Source: Microbacterium sp. Root180
GTDB taxonomy: Bacteria; Actinomycetota; Actinomycetes; Actinomycetales; Microbacteriaceae
Assembly: GCF_001428485.1 (NCBI RefSeq)
Contig: NZ_LMHS01000003.1
Coordinates: forward strand, 248,001-312,000
DNA length: 64,000 nucleotides
Reading direction: 5' to 3'
Below the pieces are notes generated by a model. The model searched no databases. It was not told where the DNA came from and saw nothing but the letters and a program-made list of their open reading frames with translations. Positions 61,490 to 64,000 of this stretch are shown in pieces. The first letter of the stretch is position 1; each line of letters begins with the position of its first letter. The translations under genes were made by a program, and so were the position numbers.

Positions 61490-61737
61490 GGCTGGACATC
61501 TTTCGGGTCGAACGGGTCGGGATTGTGCGAACCCTCTATGTCGCAGAGGGAATACTCAGCAACTTGCACAGAAACCTGGCGCGCGTCCCTTGATCTAGGT
61601 AAACCGCTATGGGACGATTGGTGAAGCAGTGTGCTCCCACAGCGACGTGGGGCGAGCAATCCTCGCACTCCCACAGGGTACCGGACCCGAATTCGGCCCT
61701 CTTCGTCAAAACATCCCCCGCATCAAGGAGCACCACC
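61490..61737. other. Divergent regulatory region upstream of whiB1
   Basis: 248 bp without a gene. It contains a hairpin CCCTC-GAGGG (near 61531-61549) and an inverted CCCAC-GTGGG pair (near 61635-61650), and it leaves whiB1 with a long untranslated leader, unlike the leaderless genes nearby. I could not assign a convincing -35/-10 pair. Confidence 0.4.
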
Positions 61738-61986
61738 ATGGACTGGCGCGACAAAGCCGCCTGCCTGACCGTCGACCCCGAGCTGTTCTTCCCCGTGGGG
61801 AACACCGGACCGGCCGTCGATCAGATCGAGAAGGCCAAGTCCGTCTGCGCACGGTGCACCGTCACCGAGATCTGCCTCCAGTACGCGCTCGAGACCGGTC
61901 AGGACTCGGGCGTGTGGGGCGGCCTGTCCGAAGACGAGCGTCGCGCCCTCAAGCGCCGCGCCGCGCGCGCCCGCCGCGCTTCCTGA
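61738..61986 (+). CDS. whiB1: WhiB-family iron-sulfur regulator, WhiB1 type
   Basis: 82 residues. The four cluster-binding cysteines are Cys9, Cys37, Cys40 and Cys46, and the turn GVWGG (58-62) is followed by a basic C-terminal tail. The N-terminus MDWRDKAAC and the ELFFPVGN segment are those of WhiB1, the essential, NO-sensitive member that binds the housekeeping sigma factor. AAGGAG precedes the ATG; the upstream extension of the frame has no support. It lies next to the PdtaS-like kinase gene, as in Mycobacterium. Confidence 0.95.
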   Translation: MDWRDKAACLTVDPELFFPVGNTGPAVDQIEKAKSVCARCTVTEICLQYALETGQDSGVWGGLSEDERRALKRRAARARRAS

Positions 61987-61999
61987 CCCCGGTCGCAGG

Positions 62000-62066
62000 C
62001 TTCTCGAGAACGCGCTTGTGTTCTCGACACGCCGCCGACGGATGACACACCCGCGTTCTCGCGAAG
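62000..62066. repeat. Intergenic palindromic element, GAGAACG family (copy 3)
   Basis: CTTCTCGAGAACGCG (62000-62014) pairs with 62052-62066 at 14 of 15 positions, and an inner TGTGT/ACACA pair extends the stem. It stands between the convergent whiB1 and pdtaS genes and ends 11 bp before the pdtaS stop. Confidence 0.8.
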
Positions 62067-62076
62067 ACGGATGCCG

Positions 62077-63564
62077 TCAGTTCCTGCCGCGCTCGATGTA
62101 GCGCAGCGGGATCTCGATCGTGACCTCGGTGCCGCTCCCCATGATCGTGTGCCAGTCGATCGTTCCGCCCAGCTCACCCTGGATGAGCGTGCGCACGATC
62201 TGGGTGCCGAGACCGCGACCGACCTGACCTTCGGGAAGCCCTGAGCCCGTGTCGCGCACGCGAACCTCCAGGTGCTCGCCGGTGCGGTCGGCGATGATCT
62301 CGACATCACCCTCCTGACCGGCCAGGCCGTGCTCGACCGCATTGGTGACGAGCTCGGTGAGAGCCAGCGCCAGCGGGGTCGCATACTCGCTGGGCAGAGT
62401 CCCGAACCGGCCGGTCGAGTGCGTGCGCGCGCGGGTGTTCGGAGCTGCGGCGACTTCGGCCACGAGCTTGAGCACCCGGTCGAAGACCTCGTCGAAGTCG
62501 ACGTTCTGCGCGAGGCCCTCGGAGAGCGTGTCGTGCACGACCGCGATCGCCGACACCCGTCGCATGGCCTGCGTGAGGGCCTCGCGCGCCTCTTCGCTGT
62601 GAGAACGGCGGGCCTGGATGCGCAGGAGCGAGGCGACGGTCTGCAGGTTGTTCTTGACGCGATGATGGATCTCACGGATCGTGGCGTCCTTGGTGATCAG
62701 CTCCTGCTCCTGGTGCCGGATCTCGGTCACGTCGCGGCACAGCACGATTGCGCCGATGCGCTTGCCGTGGTCGCGGAGCGGGATCGTGCGCAGCGACACG
62801 GTGACGCCGCGCGCCTCGATGTCGGCGCGCCATGGGGCGCGACCGGTCACCACGACCGGGAGCGACTCGTCGAACTGGCGGTTCGCCGGAAGGATCTGCG
62901 TCACGACCTCGACGAGCGACTCCCCTTCGAGCTCGTCGTCGAATCCGAGCCGGTTGAAGGCCGACAGCGCATTGGGGCTCGCGAACGTGGTGATCCCGTC
63001 GACGTCGAGCCGCACGAGTCCGTCGGAGGCGCGGGGCGCGCCGCGGCGCGGCGACGTCGGGGCGGACATGTCGGGGAAGTCGCCGGTCGCGACCATGCCG
63101 AACAGCTCATCGGCGCAGTCGTTGAACGTGATCTGCTGGCGGGAGGGCGTGCGAGCCTCACCGAGGTTCGTGTGCCGTGTCACCACGCCGATCGTCTGCG
63201 CGGGCTCGGTTCCCCGCGCACGGACCACCGGGACGGCGCGCACGCGGGTCGGGGTCTCTTCGAACCAGTCGGGCGACGCCGAATCGACGATGCGCCCGGT
63301 CTGGAAGGCGTCGCGCACCTGCGTGCGCCACTGCGGGCGGACCCGATCGCCGACGATGTCGCGATAGAAGAGCGTGGCCGCGCCGCTCGGGCGTGTGTGC
63401 GCGACGGCGACGAAGGAGTCGTCGGATGTCGGGACCCACAGCACGATGTCGGCGAAGGCCAGGTCGGCGAGCAGCTGACCGTCGCCCGCGAGACGGTGAA
63501 GCCACTCCACGTCCTCTGCGCTGGAACGGCCCTGGGCGTAGACGAGATCGCTGAGGGTCGACAC
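62077..63564 (-). CDS. pdtaS: Sensor histidine kinase, PdtaS-like
   Basis: 495 residues. There is an N-terminal GAF-like domain (about 10-150), a PAS domain (about 185-290), then a HisKA_2-type H-box IREIHHRVKNNLQTVASLL (about 304-322) and a HATPase domain with LTELVTNAVEHG and GRGLGTQIVRTL. This layout and size match M. tuberculosis PdtaS, a soluble kinase signalling to the RNA-binding ANTAR regulator PdtaR. Leaderless GTG: TAGGCT (63577-63572, minus strand) ends 7 bp before the start. No response regulator gene is in the window. Confidence 0.92.
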   Translation of the reverse strand: MSTLSDLVYAQGRSSAEDVEWLHRLAGDGQLLADLAFADIVLWVPTSDDSFVAVAHTRPSGAATLFYRDIVGDRVRPQWRTQVRDAFQTGRIVDSASPDWFEETPTRVRAVPVVRARGTEPAQTIGVVTRHTNLGEARTPSRQQITFNDCADELFGMVATGDFPDMSAPTSPRRGAPRASDGLVRLDVDGITTFASPNALSAFNRLGFDDELEGESLVEVVTQILPANRQFDESLPVVVTGRAPWRADIEARGVTVSLRTIPLRDHGKRIGAIVLCRDVTEIRHQEQELITKDATIREIHHRVKNNLQTVASLLRIQARRSHSEEAREALTQAMRRVSAIAVVHDTLSEGLAQNVDFDEVFDRVLKLVAEVAAAPNTRARTHSTGRFGTLPSEYATPLALALTELVTNAVEHGLAGQEGDVEIIADRTGEHLEVRVRDTGSGLPEGQVGRGLGTQIVRTLIQGELGGTIDWHTIMGSGTEVTIEIPLRYIERGRN

Positions 63565-63574
63565 GACTCTCAGC

Positions 63575-64000
63575 CTAGACGCCGTCGGAGATCCGCTCGG
63601 CGCCGGCGATGCGTCGCGACGTCCGGCGGGGCGGGCGCGTCGTCGGGGCGGTGACGATCGCCTCGCCGACGAACCGTCGCAGGGAGAGCGTGAAGGGCGA
63701 CTTCGGCGCGATCTCGGCGATCGGGCGCGCAGCGAGGAGCGCGGCATCCGCCGACCGGGGATCCATCGGGAGGAACCACATGTCGCCGATGCCGCCGAAG
63801 CGGTCGAGGGTGCGGCGCACCTGACCTCGCGGATCGATGCCGAGGGCGCTCGGGCGCAGCCGGTTCGCGAGCACCACGACCGGGGTCGCCCCGATGGTCG
63901 CGCGCAGGTCGGAATGGGCACGCAGGAAGCGGGCGACGCCCACGGGATCGGCGCCCGCGACGGCCACGACGAGATCGGCGCATCGGAGGGCGGCGAGGGT
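63575..64000 (-). CDS. CpaE/Ssd-like MinD-family ATPase, C-terminal part (5' end off window)
   Basis: Only the last 141 residues are visible, and the frame runs off the right edge. Sequences such as ADLVVAVAGADPVGVARFL and VVVLANRLRPSALG correspond to the C-terminal half of ParA/MinD-like ATPases of the CpaE/Ssd group. That group positions Flp pilus machinery or affects septum placement and often precedes tad genes in actinobacteria. The Walker motifs would be outside the window, so the call is tentative. Confidence 0.6.
   Translation of the reverse strand, partial: TLAALRCADLVVAVAGADPVGVARFLRAHSDLRATIGATPVVVLANRLRPSALGIDPRGQVRRTLDRFGGIGDMWFLPMDPRSADAALLAARPIAEIAPKSPFTLSLRRFVGEAIVTAPTTRPPRRTSRRIAGAERISDGV

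Overview
The window is a 64 kb piece of a high-GC actinobacterial chromosome. I read it as Microbacteriaceae, most likely Microbacterium or a close relative. The evidence is a WhiB1 regulator, a SigR/RsrA-type stress pair, the fused actinobacterial 2-oxoglutarate dehydrogenase (Kgd), a CBS-containing GuaB1, many leaderless promoters, a strong excess of the heptamer GGATGCC/GGCATCC, and gene order shared with Mycobacterium in two blocks. I saw no tRNA, rRNA, CRISPR array, prophage or transposase.

Left part (1-12.4 kb): the end of a flotillin gene; a copper module (CopB-type P-ATPase plus a DUF305 lipoprotein) behind a CsoR-like operator; a PadR-DUF1048-ABC exporter operon; two acetyltransferases; a candidate small RNA; a Gdx-type SMR exporter; a CPBP membrane protein; and a trmB-MFS pair next to DUF3097. 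Then (12.5-19.8 kb): TPM and PspA envelope-stress proteins, an arginase-family protein overlapping a small HExxH protein, an iron-box-controlled siderophore-interaction protein, a tyrosine phosphatase with an AhpD-like protein, and a hydrolase.

Middle (20-47 kb): a five-gene peptide ABC importer; an M4 protease overlapped by its likely inhibitor emfourin; ung; exporters; an AlaX editing protein with an SDR enzyme; the methionine genes metY and metX, separated by about 2.6 kb; NUDIX, GT87, NnrD and OYE genes; a pair of CNNM/CorC transporters; and guaB1. Right part (47-64 kb): kgd; an APC permease; a glpD-TetR-AGPS-like-DAG kinase block matching M. tuberculosis Rv2249c-Rv2252; a sigR-rsrA-aroA-rsgA-bcp-whiB1-pdtaS block matching the Rv3219-Rv3228c neighbourhood; and the start of a CpaE/Ssd-like ATPase.

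The strongest unexplained signal is a set of intergenic palindromic elements. They are about 65-100 bp long with arms of 12-33 bp. All four gaps longer than 300 bp consist mainly of them, and shorter gaps at 4.2, 8.3 and 62.0 kb hold one each. One arm pair recurs 38 kb apart with unrelated centres, and several elements are locally duplicated. Arms from different loci share short cores (YAACTCC, GAGAACG). They sit between divergent, tandem and convergent genes alike, so they are not simply terminators. The second notable signal is a promoter-to-terminator small RNA candidate near 7.7 kb.
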